NCBI GenBank assembly: GCA_964641715.1
Contig: CAZXMB010000165.1
Location: forward strand, 1-6,655
Direction of reading: 5' to 3'
Length of the DNA: 6,655 nucleotides
From: CAZXMB01 sp964641715
GTDB lineage: Bacteria; Desulfobacterota; BSN033; UBA1163
Shown here: positions 1 to 6,488 of the stretch, in pieces
Position numbering within the stretch: the stretch's first letter is position 1
Layout of the letters: every line of letters starts with the position of its first letter
Notes under the pieces: generated by a model
Told to the model about the DNA's origin: nothing
The model's input: the letters and a program-made list of their open reading frames with translations, nothing else
Database searches by the model: none
Program-made: the position numbers and the translations under genes

Positions 1-54
1 CTTCGATGTATCCTGAATTAAGTGGAAAGGAAGTAGACCTTGTGATATATTCAT
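1..54 (-). CDS. Transposase-like protein, N-terminal fragment (runs off the left edge)
   Basis: Only the first 18 codons are inside the window: MNISQGLLPFHLIQDTSK. The start at 54-52 is well supported. A strong Shine-Dalgarno AGGAGGTG (minus strand, 66-59) lies 6 bases upstream of the ATG, and promoter-like boxes lie further upstream. The short 'QGLLPF' stretch near the N-terminus is what I associate with IS1380-type DDE transposases from environmental proteobacteria; this is recognition from memory and rests on very few residues. If correct, an insertion sequence begins just left of the tRNA-Thr gene. I could not identify its terminal inverted repeat or a target duplication. It could equally be an unrelated gene divergent from the tRNA. 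Confidence 0.45.
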   Translation of the reverse strand, partial: MNISQGLLPFHLIQDTSK

Positions 55-118
55 CCTGCACCTCCTGGGTGAAAAGCGGATTGAATCGGTCAATCCCTTC
101 TCGACTAATGCTGAAGCT

Positions 119-148
119 ATCCTAAGAGGTGTTTCTGTTTTTTGTCAA
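119..148 (-). promoter_or_regulatory. Candidate promoter for the leftward gene at 54
   Basis: On the minus strand, TTGACA (148-143) matches the sigma-70 -35 consensus perfectly. It is followed after 18 bases by TAGGAT (124-119), a 4 of 6 match to the -10 box. This would start transcription around 112, giving a leader of about 58 bases before the ATG at 54. Assigned by consensus only. Confidence 0.4.
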
Positions 149-185
149 GCAATTTGATTACGGATTAGGGGTATTTCTACCGAGA

Positions 186-214
186 TTGACGATCATTGTA
201 AAAAATGATAAAAA
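186..214 (+). promoter_or_regulatory. Candidate promoter for tRNA-Thr and the downstream genes
   Basis: TTGACG (186-191, 5 of 6 to the -35 consensus) is followed after 17 bases by TAAAAA (209-214), a weak -10 box in a very AT-rich stretch that runs to the tRNA. The predicted start would fall a few bases before the tRNA at 228, as is usual for a tRNA gene. A perfect 6-bp dyad, ATCATT (192-197) and AATGAT (204-209), lies in the spacer. No other promoter-like sequence is evident between the tRNA and the thioredoxin-like gene, so this promoter may also drive that gene. Confidence 0.4.
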
Positions 215-227
215 TAATTAATTATAG

Positions 228-302
<75 letters not shown>

Positions 303-303
303 C

Positions 304-310
304 AGGAAGG
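304..310 (+). promoter_or_regulatory. Ribosome binding site of the thioredoxin-like selenoprotein
   Basis: AGGAAGG ends 4 bases before the ATG at 315 and starts only two bases after the CCA end of the tRNA. It fixes ATG 315 as the start. The next in-frame ATG (483), which would be the apparent start if the TGA were read as a stop, has only a weak purine run before it. Confidence 0.75.
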
Positions 311-314
311 TGAA

Positions 315-761
315 ATGAGAAGACGTATTTTACTGATCATTTTTCTTCTGTTAACTCCTGTTTTGGTCCTGGCTGAACCGATTCATTGGCAATCCTATAA
401 GGATGGACTGTCCAAAGGTAAATCGGAACATAAAAAAATTTTTCTAAATTTTCATGCTGAGTGGTGAACTTTCTGTAAGAAGATGGAGGCGGAGTCCTTC
501 AGCCACCCTGAAATCATTAAATTCCTCACCCAGCATTTCATCCCGGTTCGAGTGGATGTAGATAAAGAGAAAAAAATCGCCTCAGCCTATTATGTCAGGG
601 GCATTCCCACCTCCTGGTTCCTTGACTCGGATGGATCGAAGATCACCAACCTCCCGGGGTATGTGGATCGGGAGATGTTTCTGGTCATCCTAAAATATAT
701 TGCCTCGGAAAGTTATCAAAAGATGACCCTGAAGGAATTTTTAAAACAAAGCAGGAAATAA
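315..761 (+). CDS. Secreted thioredoxin-fold selenoprotein (UxxC active site, in-frame TGA at 465-467)
   Basis: Read with TGA as selenocysteine, this encodes 148 residues. Residues 1-20 form a signal peptide (basic MRRR, hydrophobic core, cleavage likely after LVLA), placing the protein in the periplasm or outside the cell. The thioredoxin fold follows. FLNFHAEW (43-50) leads directly into U51-T-F-C54, where family members have CxxC. An alpha-helix KKMEAESF comes next, then the VRVDVDKEK strand and the RGIPTSWF loop, with the expected cis-proline at 98 and a WFLDSDG beta-hairpin. The fold on both sides of the TGA is continuous and in frame, with no frameshift. The family resembles the Thioredoxin_7 / DsbD C-terminal-domain group that reduces or exchanges disulfides. 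A SECIS-like hairpin begins 16 bases after the TGA. The gene ends in TAA, 3 bases before the M48 gene. The alternative is a Cys codon (TGT/TGC) mutated to a nonsense TGA; I consider that less likely. Confidence 0.85.
484..501 (+). promoter_or_regulatory. Candidate bacterial SECIS hairpin
   Basis: TGGAGG (484-489) pairs with CCTTCA (496-501): six consecutive pairs including one G-U. The apical loop is CGGAGT. A C490-G494 pair would narrow it to the triloop GGA. Sixteen bases separate the TGA (ending 467) from the stem, and 22 separate it from the loop. The known bacterial SECIS model calls for a short hairpin in the coding sequence just after the UGA, with G in the first two loop positions about 16-37 bases downstream. 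This hairpin fits. SelB would bind the loop and deliver Sec-tRNA. Pairing was done by eye. Confidence 0.6.
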
Positions 762-764
762 GAA

Positions 765-2216
765 ATGGGGATCAGGAGATCTACTCCGATCATTTCTCTT
801 TTCATCGGTTTTCTTCTATTGCTCCCTTCATGCGCGGTCAACCCCGTCACCGGTAAGCAGGAGCTGATGCTTTTAAGCGAGGGAGAAGAGGTCAACCTGG
901 GCCGGGAGACCGATGCCGAGATCATCAAACAGTATGGGGTTTATGAAGATTCGAAGTTGACCGCCTATCTCAATGAGATCTGCCAGGGGTTAGCAAAGGT
1001 CTCTCACCGGTCCCAGCTGACCTATCAATTTAAAATCATCGATGCATCCGTGGTCAATGCCTTTGCCGTGCCCGGAGGTTATGTCTATTTCAGCCGTGGC
1101 ATTTTAGCCGCCCTCCATAACGAAGCGGAGCTGGCCGCAGTGATGGGACATGAAATCGGCCATATCGCGGCGCGCCATTCCGCACAGCAATACAGTAAAG
1201 CCCAACTGGCTCAAATCGGATTGGGAGTGGGGTCCGTCTTTATGGATTCCACCCTCCTCACGGGACTGGCCCAACTGGGGGTGGGGATGCTCTTTCTCAG
1301 GTTCAGCAGAGATAATGAAAGGGAGGCTGACCGTTTAGGGGTAGAGTATGCAAGCAGGGCGGGCTATGCGGCAACTGAGATGGCTCACTTTTTTGAGACC
1401 CTCAACCGGATGAATCCGGGTTCGGACCGGAGTGGTCTGCCAGGCTGGTTTTCGACCCACCCGAGCCCTGAAGATCGAATCCCTGCGGTCAGGACTCAGG
1501 CAAAAGAATGGCAGAAGAAATTGGATTTAAAAGATCCAAGAGTGAATCAGGAAAGTTATCTGATGAAGATAGATGGTCTTATTTATGGAGATGATCCGCG
1601 TCAGGGATATGTGGCTGAAAATATCTTCTATCATCCTTTCCTCCGATTTCAATTCCCCGTGCCTTCGCAATGGAAACTCAGAAATAGGCCCTCGCAGGTT
1701 GAGATCGTCAACGAAGGCGGGGATGCGATGATCCTCTTTTCCATTTCTTCCGCGGCTTCCTCCCGGGAAGCGGCAAGGATATTTATCTCAAAGAATCAAC
1801 CTTTTGTGATCAGATCCGAAGCCATCGAGATCCATGGCCTTCCTTCCTATCGGCTCCTCTCAGACATTCGGACACAGAGAGAGGCATTGCGGGTCCTATC
1901 CTGCTTCATCGAAAAAGACAAAAAGGTCTATGTTTTTCACGGACTGAGTTTCATCGAACGATTTCGAAATTATGGGGGGCTCTTTGAATCCACCATGCAG
2001 GGGTTCAGGGAACTTCACGACCCGAGAAGGATCGATGTCAGACCTGACCGGATTCGAATCCGTGCCGCAAGGACTTCTGATTCCGCTGAAAATATCCTCC
2101 GTTCCCATGGTGTTCCAGAGGAAAAGCTAAAGGAGATGGTTCTGATCAACGGATGGAGTCCAAATCAGAGGGTTCAAGCCAATACGTTGATCAAAGTCGT
2201 GGAGAAGGGAAGATAG
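765..2216 (+). CDS. M48-family zinc metalloprotease lipoprotein (LoiP/BepA-like)
   Basis: A 483-residue envelope protease. The N-terminus has a hydrophobic segment ending in a lipobox (L20-P-S-C23), so the mature protein should be lipid-anchored at C23, probably in the outer membrane. The peptidase domain (about 25-245) carries HEIGH (H129, E130, H133), giving two zinc ligands and the catalytic glutamate. The ExxxD segment E185-D189 supplies the third ligand, and THPSPEDR contains H232, matching the histidine that BepA uses as a regulatory switch. The rest (about 250-425) has no domain I recognise. The last 55 residues resemble a LysM-like tail (ARTSDSAENILRS ... INGW ... NTLIKVVE). BepA instead ends in TPR repeats, so this is not a BepA orthologue by architecture. 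Proteases of this group degrade or help assemble outer-membrane proteins. Start ATG 765 has AGGA at 753-756, inside the end of the preceding gene, suggesting translational coupling. The mature protein has two further cysteines, C73 and C380. Confidence 0.93.
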   Translation: MGIRRSTPIISLFIGFLLLLPSCAVNPVTGKQELMLLSEGEEVNLGRETDAEIIKQYGVYEDSKLTAYLNEICQGLAKVSHRSQLTYQFKIIDASVVNAFAVPGGYVYFSRGILAALHNEAELAAVMGHEIGHIAARHSAQQYSKAQLAQIGLGVGSVFMDSTLLTGLAQLGVGMLFLRFSRDNEREADRLGVEYASRAGYAATEMAHFFETLNRMNPGSDRSGLPGWFSTHPSPEDRIPAVRTQAKEWQKKLDLKDPRVNQESYLMKIDGLIYGDDPRQGYVAENIFYHPFLRFQFPVPSQWKLRNRPSQVEIVNEGGDAMILFSISSAASSREAARIFISKNQPFVIRSEAIEIHGLPSYRLLSDIRTQREALRVLSCFIEKDKKVYVFHGLSFIERFRNYGGLFESTMQGFRELHDPRRIDVRPDRIRIRAARTSDSAENILRSHGVPEEKLKEMVLINGWSPNQRVQANTLIKVVEKGR

Positions 2217-2253
2217 CCTTCTTATTCTTCGATGATGCAAAAAGGGAAAAGGG

Positions 2254-2730
2254 ATGGAAATCAGGCCGCTCATTTCAGAAGATCGGGAAAAGCTACAAAC
2301 CATGCTGAGAGAGACCCGGATGTTTCATCCGGAAGAGATCGCTGTAGCCATGGAGCTGATCGACATCGTGCTCAAGGATCCAAATCAAAAGGATTATAGA
2401 ATCTACTGCGCAGTGAATGGCCAGGGCCATCCAGCCGGCTTTATCTGCTTCGGGCCTATTCCCATGACACGGGGAGCCTTTGACCTTTACTGGATTGTGG
2501 TCGATCCTAAATACCAGGGAAGGAAGATCGGTTCAGGGCTGTTGGGTTTTTTAGAAGAAGAGGTCAGGGAGTCGAAGGGAAGAATGATTCTGATTGATAC
2601 CTCCTCCATCCCACCGTATGAGAGGACCCGGAGTGTTTACCTAAAAAAGGGATATCAGGAGGTGGCAAGGGTCCCTGATTTTTACTGGCCCGGCAATGAC
2701 CGAATCACTTACTGTAAAAGGGTTCGTTGA
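2254..2730 (+). CDS. GNAT-family N-acetyltransferase
   Basis: A 158-residue single-domain protein, the usual size for the family, with no signal peptide and so cytoplasmic. The acetyl-CoA binding motif A is clear: strand DLYWIVVDP (78-85), then Q88-G-R-K-I-G93 (the Q/RxxGxG/A pyrophosphate loop) and helix SGLLGFLEEEV. The later part (YERTRSVYLKKGYQEVARV) is the typical C-terminal helix and strand that close the CoA site. The acceptor substrate cannot be told from sequence; protein, amino acid or small-molecule amines are all possible. AAGGG at 2242-2246 is a suitable ribosome binding site, 7 bases before the ATG. The gene starts 37 bases after the protease gene and ends 15 bases before the phosphofructokinase gene, consistent with one operon. 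It ends in a normal TGA stop. Confidence 0.92.
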   Translation: MEIRPLISEDREKLQTMLRETRMFHPEEIAVAMELIDIVLKDPNQKDYRIYCAVNGQGHPAGFICFGPIPMTRGAFDLYWIVVDPKYQGRKIGSGLLGFLEEEVRESKGRMILIDTSSIPPYERTRSVYLKKGYQEVARVPDFYWPGNDRITYCKRVR

Positions 2731-2745
2731 TTTAGGGGTGAGGAT

Positions 2746-3855
2746 ATGGAAAAAAGGAGAATCGGGATCCTTACAGGGGGAGGTGATTGCGCGGGGTTAA
2801 ATCCAGCAATCAAATGGGTGGTGAAGACGGCGATGGATGATCGACTCCAGAAGATACGAAAGGTAGGCTATGAGGTTTTCGGGGTCCGGGATGGCTGGAA
2901 GGGGTTGGTTCAACCGGATGGGGATTCCGATTTCCCGGGGTCAAGGATCATTCCATTAACAGAAGAGATGGTGAGAACCTGGGACCGGTATGGAGGGACA
3001 AACCTCGGGACCTCTCGGACCAACCCCTATGACCCTAAAAATGATCGCTCTCAAACCGTTATCGAAAATCTTGATCGATTCCATATTGATTATCTGGTCG
3101 CCATCGGAGGGGAGGATACCCTTGGTGTGGCGAATAAACTCCATCGGCAGGGAGTGAAGGTCGTTGGAATCCCCAAGACGATTGATAAGGATCTTTCAGG
3201 AACGGATTATACTCTTGGGTTTGAGACTGCCCTCAATGTCATCACCGAGGAGATTGACCGTCTTCGAACAACCGCAGGATCCCATAAAAGGATCTTCGTG
3301 ATAGAAACCATGGGGAGGCATGCGGGCTGGCTGGCCCTGGAGGGAGGGGAATCGAGTGGCGCCTATATCATCCTCATCCCGGAATACGAATTTGATTTAA
3401 AAAAGGTGAAAGAACTGGTTTCAGAAGGGAGGAAAAAGGGGACCCGTTATGATATCCTGGTGGTGGCCGAGGGTGCAAAACCCGCAGGAGGAAGGGAGAT
3501 TTCGAAAGAGGAAGGGTTGGATAGTTTTGGCCACAGGATCCTGGGAGGAATAGGGGAATATTTAGCAAAGGAGATCATGCAATCCACCGGGATCGAGACA
3601 CGGAGCATCACCCTGAGCCACCTCCAGCGGGGAGGGGCCCCCTGTGCCTATGACCGACGGATGGGAAGGTATTTTGGAATTGCGGCCGTGGACCTGATTT
3701 CGAAAGAAGAGTTCGGGAGGATGGTCAGCTACAGGAGTGGTAAGATTACCTCGGTCCCTCTGGAGGAGGCAGTGGGAAGGTTAAACCTCGTGGATATTAA
3801 AACCCAGTACGATATTGAACGATACAATGGACGGAGAACCATCCTGCGCTCTTAA
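2746..3855 (+). CDS. pfkA: 6-phosphofructokinase, group III-like, probably pyrophosphate-dependent
   Basis: A 369-residue enzyme converting fructose 6-phosphate to fructose 1,6-bisphosphate in glycolysis. GGGDCAGLN (11-19) is the N-terminal nucleotide/phosphate loop. GGEDT (121-125) corresponds to GGDGS of E. coli PfkA, with D124 where ATP enzymes have Gly104. PKTIDKD (143-149) has K144 where ATP enzymes have Gly124, and the catalytic D147. Both changes are known markers of pyrophosphate use, which also makes the reaction reversible. Sugar-phosphate contacts are seen in MGRHAGW (189-195) and in SHLQRGG (291-297) with DRRMG. The TTAGSHKR segment resembles the mixed-substrate group III family. 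TIDKD replaces the common TIDND. A strong ribosome binding site, AGGGGTGAGG (2734-2743), precedes the ATG. The phosphoryl donor is inferred and could still be ATP. The gene converges with the PBP gene. Confidence 0.95.
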   Translation: MEKRRIGILTGGGDCAGLNPAIKWVVKTAMDDRLQKIRKVGYEVFGVRDGWKGLVQPDGDSDFPGSRIIPLTEEMVRTWDRYGGTNLGTSRTNPYDPKNDRSQTVIENLDRFHIDYLVAIGGEDTLGVANKLHRQGVKVVGIPKTIDKDLSGTDYTLGFETALNVITEEIDRLRTTAGSHKRIFVIETMGRHAGWLALEGGESSGAYIILIPEYEFDLKKVKELVSEGRKKGTRYDILVVAEGAKPAGGREISKEEGLDSFGHRILGGIGEYLAKEIMQSTGIETRSITLSHLQRGGAPCAYDRRMGRYFGIAAVDLISKEEFGRMVSYRSGKITSVPLEEAVGRLNLVDIKTQYDIERYNGRRTILRS

Positions 3856-3897
3856 GGATTCAAGTACTCTTTCAGAAATGACCTCATCCATATTAAC

Positions 3898-3928
3898 ATT
3901 CCGGACTTGGTCCGAAATCCAATCTTTT
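3898..3928 (+). terminator. Weak candidate terminator after the phosphofructokinase gene
   Basis: CGGAC (3902-3906) and GTCCG (3910-3914) form a hairpin around TTG, extended by ATT/AAT across one C-A mismatch (3898-3918). A T-containing stretch, CCAATCTTTT, follows. The stem is short and the T tract is displaced, so this is a weak call. A second hairpin, GGGAAAG/CTTTC-AT-CC (3945-3964), lies further on. Nothing else is visible in the 150 bases between the two convergent genes. Confidence 0.3.
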
Positions 3929-4005
3929 CAGTCCGAATCTTCACGGGAAAGTCGGCTTTCATCCCTTCCCCTTTGTGTGGCCATTCGCAAAATGTTTTTA
4001 ATGGG

Positions 4006-6471
4006 CTAAGGGCCGGTGGTGGAAGAAACAGGTTCCGAGGGAAACCTTCCCCTCACCGGCGCTCCTGAAAGGGGCTCCTCCTTCTCCCTGCCTTCCCTCT
4101 CTTTGGGAACGGAGCCTTCAATAAATGCCTCAAGAATGGTGTCCTGAGAAATTCCATCAGCCGGCAATCCGGTCTCGAGATTGACCTTCGTCAGAACGAC
4201 CCCTTCAGGCATTTTAAAGGGTTCCGCAGACATCTTTCCCAATGCCTGATCCATAAAAGAGATCCAGACGGGGAGGGCTGCCCTTGCACCTGTTTCGTTC
4301 CTGCCAAGAGAGGCCTTATCATCAAATCCCACCCAGACTCCTGCGAGAAGGGAAGGGGTATATCCGATGAACCAGGCATCCGCATAATCGCTCGAGGTCC
4401 CTGTTTTTCCGGCCACAGGCCTTCCGAGAACCTTTGCCCTCTGCCCTGTTCCATGCTGGACCACTCCTTCCAGAAGATGGGTCATGACGAAGGCATTTTG
4501 CGGAGAGATCACCCGCTCCTTCAATGGAGGGGAGGGTGGATATTCCACCTCCTCTTCGTCCTCTTCTTCTTTCTCCTCCAATTCTTCATAGGGGGTGTTC
4601 TCCTCGAGGACTTCTCCTTTCATCGTGACAATCTTCTTGATGAAGATGGGTTTGATCCGTTCCCCTCCGTTGGCGAAAACGCCAAAGGCTGAGGTAAGCT
4701 CTAACATGGATACCCCCGAGGTGCCCAGGGCAATGGAAAGGTCCCTCTTGATGGGAGATTCGATCCCTAATCTTTTGATAAATTTCAGGGCATGGCCGAT
4801 GCCGATATCTTCAAGGATCTTCACCGTGACGACATTACGGGAATGGGCCAGGGCATTCCGGAAGGTGATGGGTCCCATAAAATTCTTATCGTAATTTTTA
4901 GGGGCCCAATAAGACCCTCCATCATGATCAGAATACTCCACGGGTGAATCCATGATAATGGTCGAGGGGGTATAGCCCTTCTCGAGTGCGGCCGCATAAA
5001 TGACCGGTTTAAAGGCTGAGCCGGGTTGACGCCGGGAGTAGATGGCGCGATTAAACTGACTTTCACTGAAATCGCGGCCTCCCACCATGGCTTTGACATA
5101 CCCTGTCTTCGGATCGAGACAGACGAGGGCTCCCTGAACGAGGGGTTCCTGATCGAGCGTGAGGATCAGAGGCTGGTCCTTTTTAGGAGGTTCTTTTACC
5201 CTTACCTGGACGACCTCTCCGGGTTTGAGAAGGTCTCCAGGGGTCTTGATGCCCTTAGATTGAAAGTGAGGATTGGGCTTGACGTGGAGAGCCCAGGCCA
5301 TCTCAGAGTAAGGAAGAATTCCTCTTCGATCCTCCACCCAGACCGAGTAAAACTTTTTTGAATCCTCTTTGGAAAGAATCACTCCCTCAAAGATCTCATT
5401 GGGAGGAAGAGGGGTGAGGGTTCCCCTCTTTTTCTTCAGAAGGTCTTTTACCTCCTTTTCCGTAAGTCTCTGGACGGGTCCCCGGAATCCCTGCCTCTTA
5501 TCGAGTTCTCTCAGGCCCGTTTCGATTGAATGCTGAGCTGCCCTCTGAAGGGAGAGGTCGAGAGTGGTATAGATTCTCAATCCTTCCCGGTAGAGCTTCT
5601 CTTTCCCGTATTTCCTTTCAACCTGCTGGCGGATGAATTCGGTGAAATAGGGGGCTTTGCTGAAGAAGGCGCTTTCCCTGGACTGGACCCTGATGGGGGT
5701 CCGGAGGGCCTTCTCCTTCTGACCCTTGGAGATATAATCCAGTTCAGCCATACGCGTGAGGACATAGGCCTGACGGTCTTTGGCTTTTTTGAAATTAGTG
5801 ACAGGAGAGTAGCGGCTCGGAGCCTTGACCAGCCCTGCCAGCATGGCCATCTCCGAAAGATTGAGTTGTTCGACCCGTTTATTGAAGTAGCTTTCAGCCG
5901 CCGCCTCGATCCCATACGCTCCATTCCCCAGATAGATATTGTTGAGATAGAGAAGAAGGATCTCCTCTTTGGTTAAATTCCGCTCGAGGCCAAAGGCATA
6001 AGCCACCTCCTTGAGTTTTCGGAGGAGGCTTCTCCTTGGAGTGAGGAAATAGGTCTTGGTCACCTGCTGGGTGATGGTGCTTCCACCCTGGACGATCCTT
6101 CCGGCAAGGAGGTTCTTAACCATTGCCCGTACGATCCCCTTATAATCAATTCCTCCATGGCGGAAGAAATCCGAATCCTCTGCAGCAAGGAAAGCCTGAA
6201 TCATTGTTTTCGGAATCCGCTCGTAGGGGATGGGAATCCGGTTATCCAGGAGGAATTTTCCAACCACCTCATCCTCTTCGGAGTAGACGACGGAGTAGGC
6301 GTTTGGCCTTCGTTCCTTTAGAGAGGTGAAATCAGGAAGACGGTAAGAATAAAAGAGAAAAAGGGAGATCCCGCTGAGGAGGACGAGGAAAAAGAAAAAT
6401 AGGAAAGTCAGCAGGAAGTAATAGAGGGCCCCTTTTTTTCCCCTTTTTTTATTTCGATTTCTTCTTTTCAT
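4006..6471 (-). CDS. mrcA: Penicillin-binding protein 1A (class A, bifunctional peptidoglycan synthase)
   Basis: An 821-residue inner-membrane enzyme that polymerises and cross-links peptidoglycan. Order: basic cytoplasmic tail (1-14, KRRNRNKKRGKK); membrane helix (about 16-41, rich in F and L); GT51 transglycosylase (about 60-240) with AAEDSDFFRH (catalytic E98) and GGSTITQQ (129-136); a linker with an OB-like insert typical of PBP1A (about 320-440); then the transpeptidase. The transpeptidase shows all three motifs: S485-A-F-K488 (nucleophile), S544-R-N546 and K689-T-G691. An acidic insert (628-643, nearly all E and D) lies between the last two motifs. I chose ATG 6471, which directly precedes the basic tail. 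The frame stays open upstream to an ATG at 6594, but that would add 41 atypical residues encoded partly across a palindrome. No clear Shine-Dalgarno precedes 6471. The gene is monocistronic within the window and converges on the phosphofructokinase gene. The family is certain; the symbol is by analogy to E. coli. Confidence 0.95.
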   Translation of the reverse strand: MKRRNRNKKRGKKGALYYFLLTFLFFFFLVLLSGISLFLFYSYRLPDFTSLKERRPNAYSVVYSEEDEVVGKFLLDNRIPIPYERIPKTMIQAFLAAEDSDFFRHGGIDYKGIVRAMVKNLLAGRIVQGGSTITQQVTKTYFLTPRRSLLRKLKEVAYAFGLERNLTKEEILLLYLNNIYLGNGAYGIEAAAESYFNKRVEQLNLSEMAMLAGLVKAPSRYSPVTNFKKAKDRQAYVLTRMAELDYISKGQKEKALRTPIRVQSRESAFFSKAPYFTEFIRQQVERKYGKEKLYREGLRIYTTLDLSLQRAAQHSIETGLRELDKRQGFRGPVQRLTEKEVKDLLKKKRGTLTPLPPNEIFEGVILSKEDSKKFYSVWVEDRRGILPYSEMAWALHVKPNPHFQSKGIKTPGDLLKPGEVVQVRVKEPPKKDQPLILTLDQEPLVQGALVCLDPKTGYVKAMVGGRDFSESQFNRAIYSRRQPGSAFKPVIYAAALEKGYTPSTIIMDSPVEYSDHDGGSYWAPKNYDKNFMGPITFRNALAHSRNVVTVKILEDIGIGHALKFIKRLGIESPIKRDLSIALGTSGVSMLELTSAFGVFANGGERIKPIFIKKIVTMKGEVLEENTPYEELEEKEEEDEEEVEYPPSPPLKERVISPQNAFVMTHLLEGVVQHGTGQRAKVLGRPVAGKTGTSSDYADAWFIGYTPSLLAGVWVGFDDKASLGRNETGARAALPVWISFMDQALGKMSAEPFKMPEGVVLTKVNLETGLPADGISQDTILEAFIEGSVPKEREGREKEEPLSGAPVRGRFPSEPVSSTTGP

Positions 6472-6488
6472 GGAGTTTGGAAAGGAAT

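Noticed and set aside
465..467. TGA 465-467 as an ordinary nonsense mutation (pseudogene), or a stop reassigned genome-wide
   Set aside because: The rest of the gene is intact and the TGA falls exactly on the redox-active position with a SECIS-like hairpin after it. TGA also serves as the normal terminator of the GNAT gene at 2728-2730, so general reassignment is unlikely. A point mutation from a Cys codon remains the main alternative.
483..761. A separate 92-residue protein starting at ATG 483
   Set aside because: It would begin after the active site in the middle of a thioredoxin helix, with only a weak ribosome binding site. The upstream in-frame signal peptide and fold belong to the same gene.
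2728..2748. Readthrough or recoding of the GNAT stop TGA, since the phosphofructokinase gene follows in the same frame five codons later
   Set aside because: The acetyltransferase is complete at 158 residues, and the kinase has its own strong ribosome binding site and a typical N-terminus. There is no catalytic position at the TGA.
4453..5976. Plus-strand open frames opposite PBP1A (for example 4453-4692, 5026-5361, 5530-5976)
   Set aside because: They are antisense to a well-supported conserved gene, lack recognisable domains and have no convincing ribosome binding sites.
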